From Macrolepiota albuminosa (taxonomy: Eukaryota > Basidiomycota > Agaricomycetes > Agaricales > Agaricaceae), in the NCBI GenBank assembly GCA_027475525.1, contig JAMWFC010000132.1, positions 853,074-917,073 of the forward strand: a stretch of 64,000 nt of DNA, given 5' to 3'. Of this stretch, positions 1-9,876 are shown in pieces (position 1 is the stretch's first letter; every line of letters starts with the position of its first letter). A model generated the notes under the pieces. The model searched no databases. It saw only the letters and a program-made list of their open reading frames with translations, and was not told where the DNA came from. The translations under genes and the position numbers were made by a program.

Positions 1-1260
1 TTCCAGGAGAGAAGGCGAGGTGTGCAGCTGAAACGTGGGAGTTCCATCCCTTATGAGGCGGGCGAAGGGGGCGGCCCCAATGATCCTAATGTCGAGTGCG
101 CTCGGGTCGATCAGGGTTGTGGAAGCATCAGCCGGAGCGGGTGTGACGCGTGTCTGAGACCGGCAGGGGTAGTTCGGCCCTTTGTACTTGTTCCGAGGAA
201 TGTTTGGGGGTCGATCAGGGGCCTTGCGGTCTCGGACGGGCGTGGGTGGGGCATGCGCGGGGGGCGCGGCAGTCGTCCCGGGGGTGTCGGGCGTCGGGTC
301 GCCTCCTAGGGCTCGGAGGTGCACGGCGGTTGAGGGGTGGTCTTCGGGTCCCGGGAAGGTCATGGTGAGCGTCCTCCAATCGATGTCGGGGTTCGTGTCG
401 CGCAGCCAGGGCAGTCCCAGCACCATCGGGGTCGATTCGTGAAGTCGCGTGACCAGGAAGTCGGAAGTGAACTCGTAGTTGTTGTCCAGGGTCACGCGTC
501 CCAAGTGAGACCTTTGGATGGGGCCGGAGGAGGAGGGGGTGCCGTCGAGGCGTTGCAGGCGGAGGGGCTGGTCGAGGGAGTCATGGAGGAGGTCGAGGGC
601 GTCGCTGATGAAAACCCCGGTGGCTCCGCTGTCGATAAGGGCCGATATCGGTCCTGGGGCGCCGTCCAACCTGGCATTGATGACGAAGGATCGGGACAAA
701 CAAGACTGGAGTCCGGGAGGTGGTGGGGGCCCGTCCTTCGGGATAGGGTTGGAGGAGTGGGGGATGTCGAAGGGGAGTTGCTGGTCGTCGGGGGTCGGGT
801 CCTGGGTCAGGCGAAGGGTGAGGTGTCGCCAATCGATGTGGGGGTTAGTGTCCCGGAGCCACGGGAGTCCTAGGACCAGGGGTGCGGAAGGGTGGAGTTT
901 GGTTATCAACATCCGGAGGGTGTGAGTCTGTCCGTTGGCGAAAGTAACGGGCATACGCACAAAATGAGTGATGTTCCCCGCCGTAGAGGCATCTCCGTCG
1001 AAGAGGCAGAGCCGTACCAGGACCGGGAGCCGCTAGGCGGGTTCCGGGGCGGAGGTAGACCATGCTTCATCGATGAAGTTGTCGGTGGCGCCACTGTCGA
1101 CGAGGGTGTTGAGGCGGGTTCCGGGGCGGAGGTAGACCATGCTTCATCGATGAAGTTGTCGGTGGCGCCACTGTCGACGAGGGTGTTGAGGGGAGTTCTG
1201 GAGGGGGTGAGGCAGGTTTTGAGGAGGAGGGAGTGCGAAGAGTGGGAGGGTAGATAAGCC
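1..1260 (-). CDS. pol: Pol N-terminus: two retropepsin-like domains in tandem (partial)
   Basis: Two aspartic-protease modules follow each other on the minus strand. The first has the active-site motif LVDSGATDNFI at about 1105-1075 (repeated by a 77-bp duplication) and the matching LVLGLPWLRDTNPHIDW near 880-825. The second has ALIDSGATGVFISDAL near 640-600 and MVLGLPWLRDTNPDIDW near 430-375. Each therefore has its own D-S-G and its own hydrophobic-Gly motif. Retropepsins normally act as homodimers of a single such unit; the tandem arrangement could form an internal dimer. The chromovirus at 49670 has the same two-domain layout. Pol continues off the window, so RT is not visible. Confidence 0.75.
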
Positions 1261-1496
1261 ATGAGGGTGTCCTGTATGAGTGTCGTAGAGCGAAGATGTG
1301 AGACCGGGGCGGAGAAGACGTCGGGGTCGATTCCGCGATTTAGGGCGTCTTCCGGGTCTAAATCGCCGGGTCGTTTTCCGAATACTCGTAGGTGGCGTCC
1401 TCCCCTTTGAAGGTCCAGGTGGTGTCTTCCGGGTCTAAATCGCCGGGTCGTTTTCCGAATACTCGTAGGTGGCGTCCTCCCCTTTGAAGGTCCAGG

Positions 1497-4463
1497 TGGC
1501 ATGTCCCACGACCTGTCGTTTGGGGCACTCGGAGATGAAATGGTCTTTCTCACCACAGAGTATGCAAACACCCTCCCTTCTCCGTCGTTCCTGCACATCC
1601 GTCGGGACTTCAATCCAGGGTCATCCCTTCTTTTGAAGCCAGTTGGCCTGGAGGGCCTCCTTGTCCCATTCGTCGTCGAGGTCGAAGTCTTCGGGGTCTT
1701 CCGGGGGTTCCTCGGGGCTTGGCGGGTTGCCCGGGTCAGGGGCGGCCACGGCGGCATTGAGTTGGGCCTGGGGGCGGGCGCCGCTGCTGGGGTTAGCATT
1801 GGGCGAGCCGCGACTCACCGGGGGTCAGCCGCCAGGGAACGCGGGGGGACCGGGGTTTCGATCTTGGAGGTTGGGGGCTTCGCCGGAGGGCCAAGGGGGT
1901 CCTCCTCTAGGGTTCCAGGGGGGTCGGGAATTCGAATACTCGCTGCGGTCTTCCCAGTAGCGTTGGTCGATCTGCATGACGAGGGCCTTGTATCTGTCGT
2001 AGGAGGGTTGTTTCGGGGCGAGTCGGAGGACGTCCTTGATACATTGTGGGAGGGCGCGGCGGAGGGCGTACTGGAGGGTACTGTAATTCCAACCTGTCTC
2101 GTAAGCTTCCTTTTTGAAACGTACGATGAAGGTAGTGAAGCGTTCTTCAGAGCGCATCCGGAGGTTGAAGAGGTTGTCCTCGGCCTCGGCCACGGTGTCG
2201 TATATCCCGAATTTCCCAGAGAACTCGTCGACAAAGGCTTGCCAGCGAGCGAGTGCCGGGTTGTTGGGGTCGAACTGGATGAGGGCCGTGTAGTGATTGA
2301 AGGCGATCCCCTGGAGGTACGATGTGGCAAAGGCCACCCGGGAGCTGTCAACCTGAAACGTGAGCAGCTTTGCCTGAAACGTATTGAGACACTGAGTGAG
2401 GAAGGTACGCCATTTTCGGGGGTCCCAGCCCGTGAAAGCGTCGGGCTTTTGGATGTCCAGTCATCCTTCGTGGGCGAGGGCGTCGCGAGCGTCGTCCGGT
2501 CCGGCAGCGTTGCGGGGAGGGGGGCCAGCATTGTAATAGTTCCTTCGTGGGCGAGGGCGTCGCGAGCGTCGTCCGGTCCGGCAGCGTTGCGGGGAGGGGG
2601 GCCAGCATTGTAATAGTAGTAGTAGTGATTACCCCCCCCTGAGCGTCGTCCGGTCCGGCAGCGTTGCGGGGAGGGGGGCCAGCATTGTAATAGTAGTAGT
2701 AGTGATTACCCCCCCCTTCTTGAGGAGGAAAAGCACCAAGGGTGGGGCCCCACCCGCCTGGAGGTCCTCCTCCGGGTGGCTCACCTGGGGGTCCATGCCC
2801 AGGAGGCCCGTTGTCCCAAGGAGGTTCGTTCCTGCCAGGAGGGGGCCCGGGTCTCCACGCAGGGAGTGGCGGAGGTGGAGGGCCTGGGGGTCGTCCTCGA
2901 GGTTCAGCTGGGGGTGGCGGAGGCGGTCGGGGAGGGTTCGGCGTGGCGGAGGTGGAGGGCCTGGGGGTCGTCCTCGAGGTTCAGCTGGGGGTGGCGGAGG
3001 CGGTCGGGGAGGGTTCGGTGGTGTCGGGTCAGGCAGAGGGGGGTTAGGGGCTGGGTCGGGTGCCGGGTTGTGCGGGGGACGTTCAACCCAGGAGGGTCGG
3101 GCTTGCATCGGGGGTCGCGGGGGGTTCCGTAGGTCGAAGTGGGGTGGCGGATCGCGGCGGAAGTTGCGTTCCGGAGGGGCCGGGGCTGAGGGAGGGGGCG
3201 GTACCGGGACGGGCGCGGGGGCAGGACGCGGTTCGTTGTTGCCATGCGTGAGCTCGTCGATGTAGCACAGCGTGTCGTCCGTGCTAGGGGTGTCTGCGCG
3301 GGGTCTACCAGGGTTTGCCGGGGCCGGGGGTCGGGCATTGTCTGTTCGTGGGAGGGGTTCCAGGGGTCTTTGAGGCTGTCCCCAGGTCTCGAAGGTACTA
3401 GGAACGGAGTTAGCCCTGCGGCGAGTTGACAAGCCTACCGTGCGAGCAGCGGGTTGATCGAAGAGGCCTCCCATCGGGTTGAGGGACCGTAGTATGGCTG
3501 AGGCGTTCTGCCGTTCTTCCCGTTGCCGTTGCTCCGGAGTGGGGACCGTGGGGGCTGCCGGGACTGCTGGGGCCGGTTCCGGGGGTTCCCGTCGAATGTG
3601 AATCGAGCGACCTGGGTCCGCGGGGTCGTTGAGGGGCCGAGGGGAGGGGGATGCGTGGACTTCGTCGAGCAGTTGCTGTAATTCTTCCCGGAGGATCGTA
3701 TTGCGCCTATACTTTACCATGGTTTGCTCCGGGAGTTCTCCTCACGTGAGGTGATCCCCAAATTCGACCAGGCAGTGAGCCCATTCCTCCGGAGTGCCTT
3801 CGAAGTCGTCGTGTCCGAATTCCACGAGCAGCGTCCTTGTCCGTTGCGTGAAGTAGCCCATTCCTCCGGAGTGCCTTCGAAGTCGTCGTGTCCGAATTCC
3901 ACGAGCAGCGTCCTTGTCCGTTGCGTGAAGTCCTCCGGTGAGATTTTGAGGGAGCGGAGTATCTCGTCCTGTTGCCGTTCATACTCCTCGAGGTGTCATC
4001 GTCCCATTGGCGAGGGAGGGGTTCGAGCGGGTGGAGCGGCGGCCGGGTAATGACGAGGGGGGTAGTCGGGGTAGGGGGGTCCTCGGGGTTCTCGGGGTTG
4101 GGGGACGGGGCGCTGATAACCGTAGTAGGGGGTGGGTGCAAAGGGGCCCTCGCTGGGGGGAATCGGGCGAGGTCCACTGGGTACGGGTGGGGTCTCCGGC
4201 AGGCCCCCGGGGATGCTCCGGTACGAGGGGACCTCCACGGGTCGTGCCATGGCTAAGTTGGGCGGAGGGGCCCAGCTGGCTGAGGGCCCCAGGTCGTAGA
4301 GGGACGGGTCGGGGGCCCAGTGGCGGTGGAGGTATGGAGGTTCGTACAGGAGAGGTGGGTAGACGGGGCGGGGGGTCTGCGCGGAGTAGTGGTCGGGTAC
4401 CGGGCATCCGTAAGGGTCGGTCTGGTACCCGGTGGGGTAGTAAGTGTGAGTATACGTAGCCAT
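1497..4463 (-). CDS. gag: Gag polyprotein of gypsy element A (frame-broken)
   Basis: The structural protein forms the virus-like particle. It starts at the ATG at 4463 (MATYTHTYYPTGYQ...), matching the start of the gag at 50554. The order is a Tyr/Pro-rich N-terminus, a charged helical stretch (around 3990-3600), a long Pro/Arg-rich linker (around 3400-2700), a Retrotrans_gag-type core (2337-1825, containing LQGIAFNHYTALIQFDPNNP and FTTFIVRFKKEAYETGW), an acidic linker, and a CCHC zinc knuckle C-x2-C-x4-H-x4-C at about 1557-1510. Frame breaks at 3856, 2943, 2641 and 2541 are 77-bp duplications (77 is not a multiple of 3), so the real frame is more intact than it looks. Two TGA stops, near 3988 and 3740, stand where arginine would fit. 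Family assignment is firm; exact continuity is not. Confidence 0.8.
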
Positions 4464-4483
4464 CAAGAACGGTGTAAGGAGAG

Positions 4484-4495
4484 AGTCTTGATATT
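4484..4495 (-). other. Putative self-primer binding site of gypsy element A
   Basis: One base inside the LTR, the minus strand reads AATATCAAGACT. This is the exact reverse complement of AGTCTTGATATT within the LTR (4879-4868), about 30 bases downstream of a TATA-like box. In Tf1 of fission yeast the first bases of the mRNA fold back to prime reverse transcription at such a site. No match to a tRNA 3' end was recognised. Confidence 0.6.
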
Positions 4496-4496
4496 A

Positions 4497-5205
4497 TGTC
4501 AGGTTCCGCTGAGTCGGGGGCCTTCCGGGAAAGCAACGCCCTTACGATGCGGACTTGACCTACGAATACTCGGGTGTCTGGAACTCCGAGGCTAGGGCTC
4601 CGGGGTTCAAGACGAGGACAGGGGTAATCCCGGGATAGGGGACTAGAGTCCGGAGGTTTTGGGTTGGAGGTAACTGGGGTTAGAGGGGGTCGAGTCGTGA
4701 ACCGGAGGTTCTAAGACGAGACCAAGTTAGTAACTTAAGAGTCGCGAAGTGCGTACCAAAGCTTAGAGCACGCAAATACTAAGGCGTGCCAGTCGAAGCG
4801 TACCAAACAAGGCGTACCAGTCAAACAAGAGGGTACGCAATAACCAATGTAAGCAAAGTATGTATGCAATATCAAGACTAGCGAATACAACAGGGAACTA
4901 TGCTATAAGTACTACGGGACCAGGTCTCGGGGTTCCGGGATGTCTGGGGTGGGTTCTGGGGGTCATTGAGTAGCGGCAGAGGCTGCATACCGGGATCGTG
5001 CATGTGGGGCGCGCGATCAATTGGCGCGGATGGAGCCGTGATGCATGATGCACGATGGCCAGGAGCGAGTCGTGTGATCTGATCGTTGATCGGGGCTGGG
5101 GATGGCTGATGGCAGTCCTTGATGCGTGTGATGGCAGTGTCGGCGGTCGTGATGGTGGGGCGTGTCCTGTGGGGTCGGTGGGCCCGGAGGGGAGGGGTCG
5201 TGACA
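4497..5205 (-). repeat. 5' LTR of gypsy element A
   Basis: On the minus strand the repeat begins TGTCACGACC at 5205 and ends CCTGACA at 4497, with TG...CA ends. A second copy of the family lies at 62690-63474. A TATA-like CTTATAG sits at 4909-4903 (minus). AGTCTTGATATT follows 30 bases later (4879-4868) and is the predicted transcript start. The same 12 bases occur reverse-complemented just inside the element at 4484-4495, giving a self-primed layout. The partner LTR is outside the window, so target duplication cannot be checked. Confidence 0.85.
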
Positions 5206-5514
5206 CGTTGGTCCCTGGGGGACACAACATGGGAGCCACACTCCCATTGCTCCAAGTTAGCGGCACTTGACCGTTATTTGGAGTTGAAGGGCGTTAAGCG
5301 CCCACATCAATTAAGTAAGTGTGCCGGCGCTTAATTTGATTGGCAGTGCCGATTGCAGCTTGGCTGAGTTGGTCAGCAGCTGTGGCTGAAACATGTCTTA
5401 AAAGGGCTTAATTTGATTGGCAGTGCCGATTGCAGCTTGGCTGAGTTGGTCAGCAGCTGTGGCTGAAACATGTCTTAAAAGGCAAAATTTCTTTTTTGCC
5501 TTTTTCCCTCAACC
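5206..5514. other. Sequence between gypsy LTR and Gln/Pro-rich ORF
   Basis: No coding region is recognised. It holds a 77-bp duplication (5330-5483) and ends in a pyrimidine-rich stretch (TTTTTTGCCTTTTTCCCTC) directly before the ATG at 5515, which could be the leader of the next ORF. Confidence 0.5.
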
Positions 5515-5541
5515 ATGGACAACATGCCCGTGGATCCATCT

Positions 5542-5573
<32 letters not shown>

Positions 5574-8500
5574 CCTTGAGCTTGCGCCGTCGGTCTTACC
5601 GTCAGCTGAAGGGGGGGGCAGATGGCTCCCCCGCTGACCCAAAATGTGCCCCAGTGGGGACAATCGCAAGCAGCTGTGGGCTTCCCACAGCAGCAGCAAC
5701 TACCAGCGGCGGGCTACCTGCCGCAGCAGCCGGTAATCAGTGGCTATCCACCACTTCAACCCATGCAGGGCAACTTCGTGCCCCAGAACGCACCTGTGGG
5801 CAGCTATCAGCCCCAACAACCAGTATCGGGCGCTTATGCGCCACATCACACCGAGGGCCAATCTCAACAACAGGCCTACGGGGGGCTAGTCAGCCCCCAA
5901 GCAGCGCCAGGATGGGGCCAGTTTGCCCCCGCTATGGCAAGAGGGGCTCTGGGCGCACATCCTTTTCCCCAGTTTACGGCCCCGGCGCACTATCCTGGGA
6001 TGGGTGGTGTGCCCGTAATGATGCCGTACCCCCCGGCTTGGATGGGGGCTTGGGGCGCAATGCCCCAGTACAGCGACTTGCATGAGTCGCCTGCCAAGGG
6101 AGGCTGGTCGATTTCCCTGTCGACCACAGCACCAAATAACAATCTAGAGGGACGCAAAGCATCTCTCGTGCAGGCCACCGCAGCCATTGAGAGTACAGAA
6201 ACTCTCAATACAGAACGGTGATAGGACCCCATACAGGATCAGCGCATCAACGGCAGGCGACGGCAATGCGGCACCGACTCGGGATACCTTAGTGCACGCT
6301 AATTATCCAATTTTGGCAATATTTGATGGCCATGCATGGCAAGAAGCAGATCCGATCAGTGATAGCGCCAACGGCAGCAGGAATGACAACTGACAGATGG
6401 CATCAGTCACTGACAACAGTGCTTGGCGAGAAGATTGATGATCTGTCAAAAACCAACAGACAGCTTGGCGTTTGACCTTGGCAGCTGACATCGCTTAGCG
6501 CTCCCGATTTGGCGCCCGACACCGCTTAGGTATGTTGATAGACAGAAGAATGATGGATTGATGATTTAGCGTCGCGATCTGCCGCCTGGCACCGCTAAGG
6601 GTCTTGAATGGACGGCAGGGATCTGAAACCGTTGGAGCTACCCCTTATAAAATTTTCTAGTTTACCGCTCTTTGGCCACTGGCGACGGCGAACTCTTTGT
6701 AGTATAAAAGTACTTACCAACTTGTACAATCATCATCAGACAAGAACAGAGTTTCCTGCTCCCCTTACTTCAGTCTTCCTTATGCTCAAAGTCTCATTTA
6801 CAGTCGGCAACGTCGAACTCATCGGCAGTTGCAGACTCTCACCAACTTTCGACCTATTCGCGCCTTGCAGCTACAGCAGGCATCAACAATGCTTAGACCT
6901 TGCTAAGCTTACCGTGTTCTTGTCGCTGTCCTTGCCATGTTCACTTACCGCATTTTTCTTAGGCGCTTTACCTTAGCGCTTGACACTTGCCGACACCCGT
7001 TACCGACTTTTTACCTTTTTCACAGACGCGTTCTCTGGGACCTGTCCGGAACTCCCGCATCACTTTAGCGCACCCAATGCAAGTTGTTGGTACAGTAACA
7101 CTATAACTATATTTGTTACTGACCAAACTTTGGGTGTCATCACCAGAGCATCAGCTTATCGGCTGATGCGCCGACGGAGAGCTTGGCCAAGCTCTCCTTG
7201 CTACAGCGGCTGGAAATGCCGCACCAATCTGAGCCCAGCTCGGAAGAAGAGTCGCGTCCTCGACGTGACAAAGAAAAAGCACGGGCTGTCAAGCCCACTC
7301 ACAACCAGGACTTAGTCCTGGCTACCCTTCTCCAACGTCTGGGAGATAACGGGTACGATGTACCTGCAGAGTCAGCATTCCTCCGCGATGCGGAGGCAGT
7401 CGTCCTCATCTGCCAGATGATGGATGACATGGATCATATGCGTGCCCAGCGCAAAACTGATCTCCTTGCCCTTTTGGCTGCTCGTAAGCAGCAGACTACA
7501 CCCCTGAGTCAGGACACCGACTCCAGCAAAAGGGCGCGTCGGCAAGGAGTGGAGGATGTGCCCTCCCACTTGATTAAGTCGAGCGTTACTGCCCCTGGCT
7601 GGGAGGCCGGCCTAGGACAGGACATCCTCCCCTACGAAGATGCCCCTGCTCCAGCCACCCCCCGGCTTATCCAGCGCCTCGCCAGCGGCATGTCTGAGGT
7701 TGCGTCTTCGTGACCAGTATCTGTGGTTTCCACCACGTACTCTGGGGAGCAGAGTTCCAGGGGCATGAGCACACGCCCCACTGAGGCTAAGGCCTCACAA
7801 CCCCAAAAGGATCGTCGGGGTAAGCAACCGGAAGGGCACGCATACGACAATGTGCACTTTCCCGAGGATGCCCCAAAAGGGGCCCCAGGGGCTAACATCC
7901 CCTTTTTACCCGCTATACTGGTAGAGGGCCCACCAGCCCAACTCCCACAGTGTGTGTGGGCTATGGACCCACGGTCTGAGAAGTCAGAGCCAGAGAGGCT
8001 GCCCTCCCTGCCCTCCAACGACGATTGGTACGAGGAGCCTGAAGAGGCTCATATGGAATCCCCTGTGCCGCACGAGACGGCGGCACAACGTATGGTGCGT
8101 GAACGGTGCGTGAACGGCGCAACAGCATTCGACAGGCCAAGATGGAACGTTGGGCGCAGGATAGCGCCAAGCGAGGAGCTGCCCTCCTTGAGGACCAAAC
8201 CAGGCGCATCCCTGATACACTCAGTGTTGTGATCTATCGAGATCACACTATTGAGCGCCAAAACTCATTCTTTGGCACGGGGTTAGCTCCCCAATTCTAT
8301 TGGTCACCAGTGACCAATACCATCTTCATCGGGCAAGAAGCCCGTGCAGCCAGGTCCTTTGAGGACAATAAAAAGGGCAACGCCACGGCGACGCCCCACA
8401 ATAGTAAGGTGTACCAAGTAGCACCTCGCAGGTTTTCCCGCAGTCCTTGAGAAGTCTGCAGACTTCATGCACTGGTTAACAACCAGTTTACGCTGCTTTG

Positions 8501-9550
8501 TCAGCATCAGTTGTGTTACCTCTTGCTCAACGAATTCAAGTGGGTGGCACTCAACTGCCACCCTACAGCCCGAGACAGAGCTATGTCTCATCTACTCGAT
8601 GAGGTCGAGTATAGAACTATCGTGGTACCCTTTGCGAGTCCAGAGGAGCGGGAGAACGTCCCGTAAATGATTGTGCCATCACAGCTCTATTGACGCAAAG
8701 AGGGAGGGAAAATTGCCTTTGTCAGCCTGACCTCCCCTGATCCAAAGCAACCATTTGCTTTGGACTACCTGGGCTCATACGCCCTCCTCTATGGATGTCC
8801 TGGAACGTCCAACGTGTGGACTGGTCTGGCCATGGACTGAGCCATGCGCATTCATTGGCGCAGCCTCTTTGGGTTTGCGCTTGTACGTGCCCTCAGTGCC
8901 AGCCGCCCCTCCAAAGCCACAGTACACAAGTACCTGGCCTATGTCTTCACCTACTTGGCCCATCTATTCTTCAGCGACAGCTGGCTCTACAATGAGGCGG
9001 CTGCTATCGACGACGAGAGGCTACAACGCCTCGACTACTACGGTACACCCCAGTCCATCCCTCAGTGGGATGGGTGGCGTGAGGCCACCATTGGCGATCG
9101 CCAACGCCTGATGCTCCAGCAGCAGGACAGTCATCGTGCATACGACGACGCGCTCGTCAAGGGGATGTACCTCTTCATCGGGCAAGACATTCATGCCTGC
9201 GAAATCTGGACACGCCAGTACCCGTCCGACACCGGGGATCTGCCTGATCCCCAACCACCTGTCCCGGGGTCGACCATTGACCCCAATCTCACACTGTCCC
9301 CCCTCCGGGACTATGACGATTCCCTGCCAGTAGCAGGGCCTTCGGGCACTTCCTACGTGCCCATCTCACACTGTCCCCCCTCCGGGACTATGACGATTCC
9401 CTGCCAGTAGCAGGGCCTTCGGGCACTTCCTACGTGCCCACACCCGAGGATGAACTCCTCGACTACGACATGAACGATGCGACGGCCGATCCATTCCAGG
9501 AGCCTGGGGACTCTCCTATTGCCCCTGTCCCAGACTTACCGACGGCATGA
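5515..9550 (+). pseudogene. Unrecognised long Gln/Pro-rich ORF, broken, with LTR-like 3' end
   Basis: A chain of collinear plus-strand frames reads as one large protein of unknown function. It begins MDNMPVDPSE plus a polyglutamine run at 5515. Near 5609-5616 a G8 run shifts the frame into a Gln/Pro/Gly-rich domain (5622-6218). A solo LTR then interrupts it. After the LTR the frame resumes (7146-7710, helical and acidic), passes a TGA at 7711 (SS-stop-PVS), and continues. At 8098-8120 a tandem GTGCGTGAACG duplication shifts it again. Later segments include RQNSFFGTGLAPQFYWSPVT, FTLLCQHQLCYLLLNEFKW (8475-8535) and ALVRALSASRPSKATVHKYL (8880-8940). A TGA at about 8838 again sits where arginine fits. 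The last residues fall just before a G-rich tract and an LTR-like sequence, so this may be a retroelement gag-like product, but no RT, protease or zinc knuckle is seen. Confidence 0.55.
6219..7142 (+). repeat. Solo LTR, family C, copy 1
   Basis: The 924-bp unit begins TGATAGGACCCCATACAGG and ends GTGTCATCA. Two further copies lie at 45052-45998 and 56703-57710. It contains a promoter-like TATA box (GTAGTATAAAAGTAC, about 6700-6714) in the same relative place in all copies. It splits the Gln/Pro-rich ORF: deleting it with 4 flanking bases joins ...TER to SISLSADAP in frame. The 4-bp flanks (ACGG/CCAG) match only partly, so the insertion is old. Confidence 0.8.
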
Positions 9551-9593
9551 CCATCATATTATCTCAAGACCGTAGCTCGGTCTGATTGGGGGG

Positions 9594-9876
9594 TGTGTAG
9601 CGTAGTCTGCTATGTGGCGTTGGCCACATAGCTTTATATTTATTATAATATAATATTATTTACATTAGTATATAATTAGTTTACCCTGCTGCTTACAAAG
9701 CAACTTATTTTTGTTTTGTACTTCATAGTCAATAGACCGGACTGGTCTGATTCTGTGCAGTGTGAACACTAAGCTCACAATTCCTGTAACTTTGTTACAA
9801 TATAGTCAATAGACCGGACTGGTCTGATTCTGTGCAGTGTGAACACTAAGCTCACAATTCCTGTAACTTTGTTACA
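9594..9876 (+). repeat. LTR-like 3' terminus after a G-rich tract
   Basis: A GGGGGG tract (polypurine-like) is followed by TGTGTAGCGTAG..., and the segment ends ...TTTGTTACA, giving TGT...ACA ends. It includes a 77-bp duplication (9725-9878). No second copy is present in the window, so the LTR reading is inferred only from position, the purine tract and the ends. Confidence 0.4.
9609..9632. other. Perfect 10-bp inverted repeat (hairpin)
   Basis: GCTATGTGGC and GCCACATAGC flank a 4-base GTTG loop. It lies just after the end of the Gln/Pro-rich ORF, in the presumed LTR-like region, and could fold in RNA as a 3' processing or termination structure. Confidence 0.6.

Larger units (their letters stand above)
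1..5205 (-). mobile_element. Ty3/gypsy element A, 5' part (LTR, gag, protease); rest off the left edge
   Basis: On the minus strand the order is LTR (5205-4497), gag, CCHC knuckle, retropepsin-like domains, then the window edge. Reverse transcriptase and integrase are therefore not visible. The proteins are clear homologues of those in the complete chromovirus at 49670-61233, so this is the same superfamily. The copy is very CpG-rich, unlike its decayed relatives, which suggests it is younger or escaped CpG mutation. Most frame breaks coincide with 77-bp duplications (second copies start at 1112, 1424, 2541, 2641, 2943, 3856) and are probably assembly artefacts. Two remaining gag stops are TGA where arginine would fit. 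Confidence 0.85.

Noticed and set aside
337..3265. Several long plus-strand frames opposite the gag/protease region of element A (for example 1501-2613, 337-873, 2702-3265).
   Set aside because: They are Gly/Arg/Val-rich shadows of the Pro/Arg-rich minus-strand gag in GC-rich DNA; the minus frames carry recognisable motifs and homologues at 49670-61233.
5475..5699. Minus-strand frame with a polycysteine run.
   Set aside because: The run is the antisense reading of the CAG/CAA polyglutamine tract at 5542-5572.
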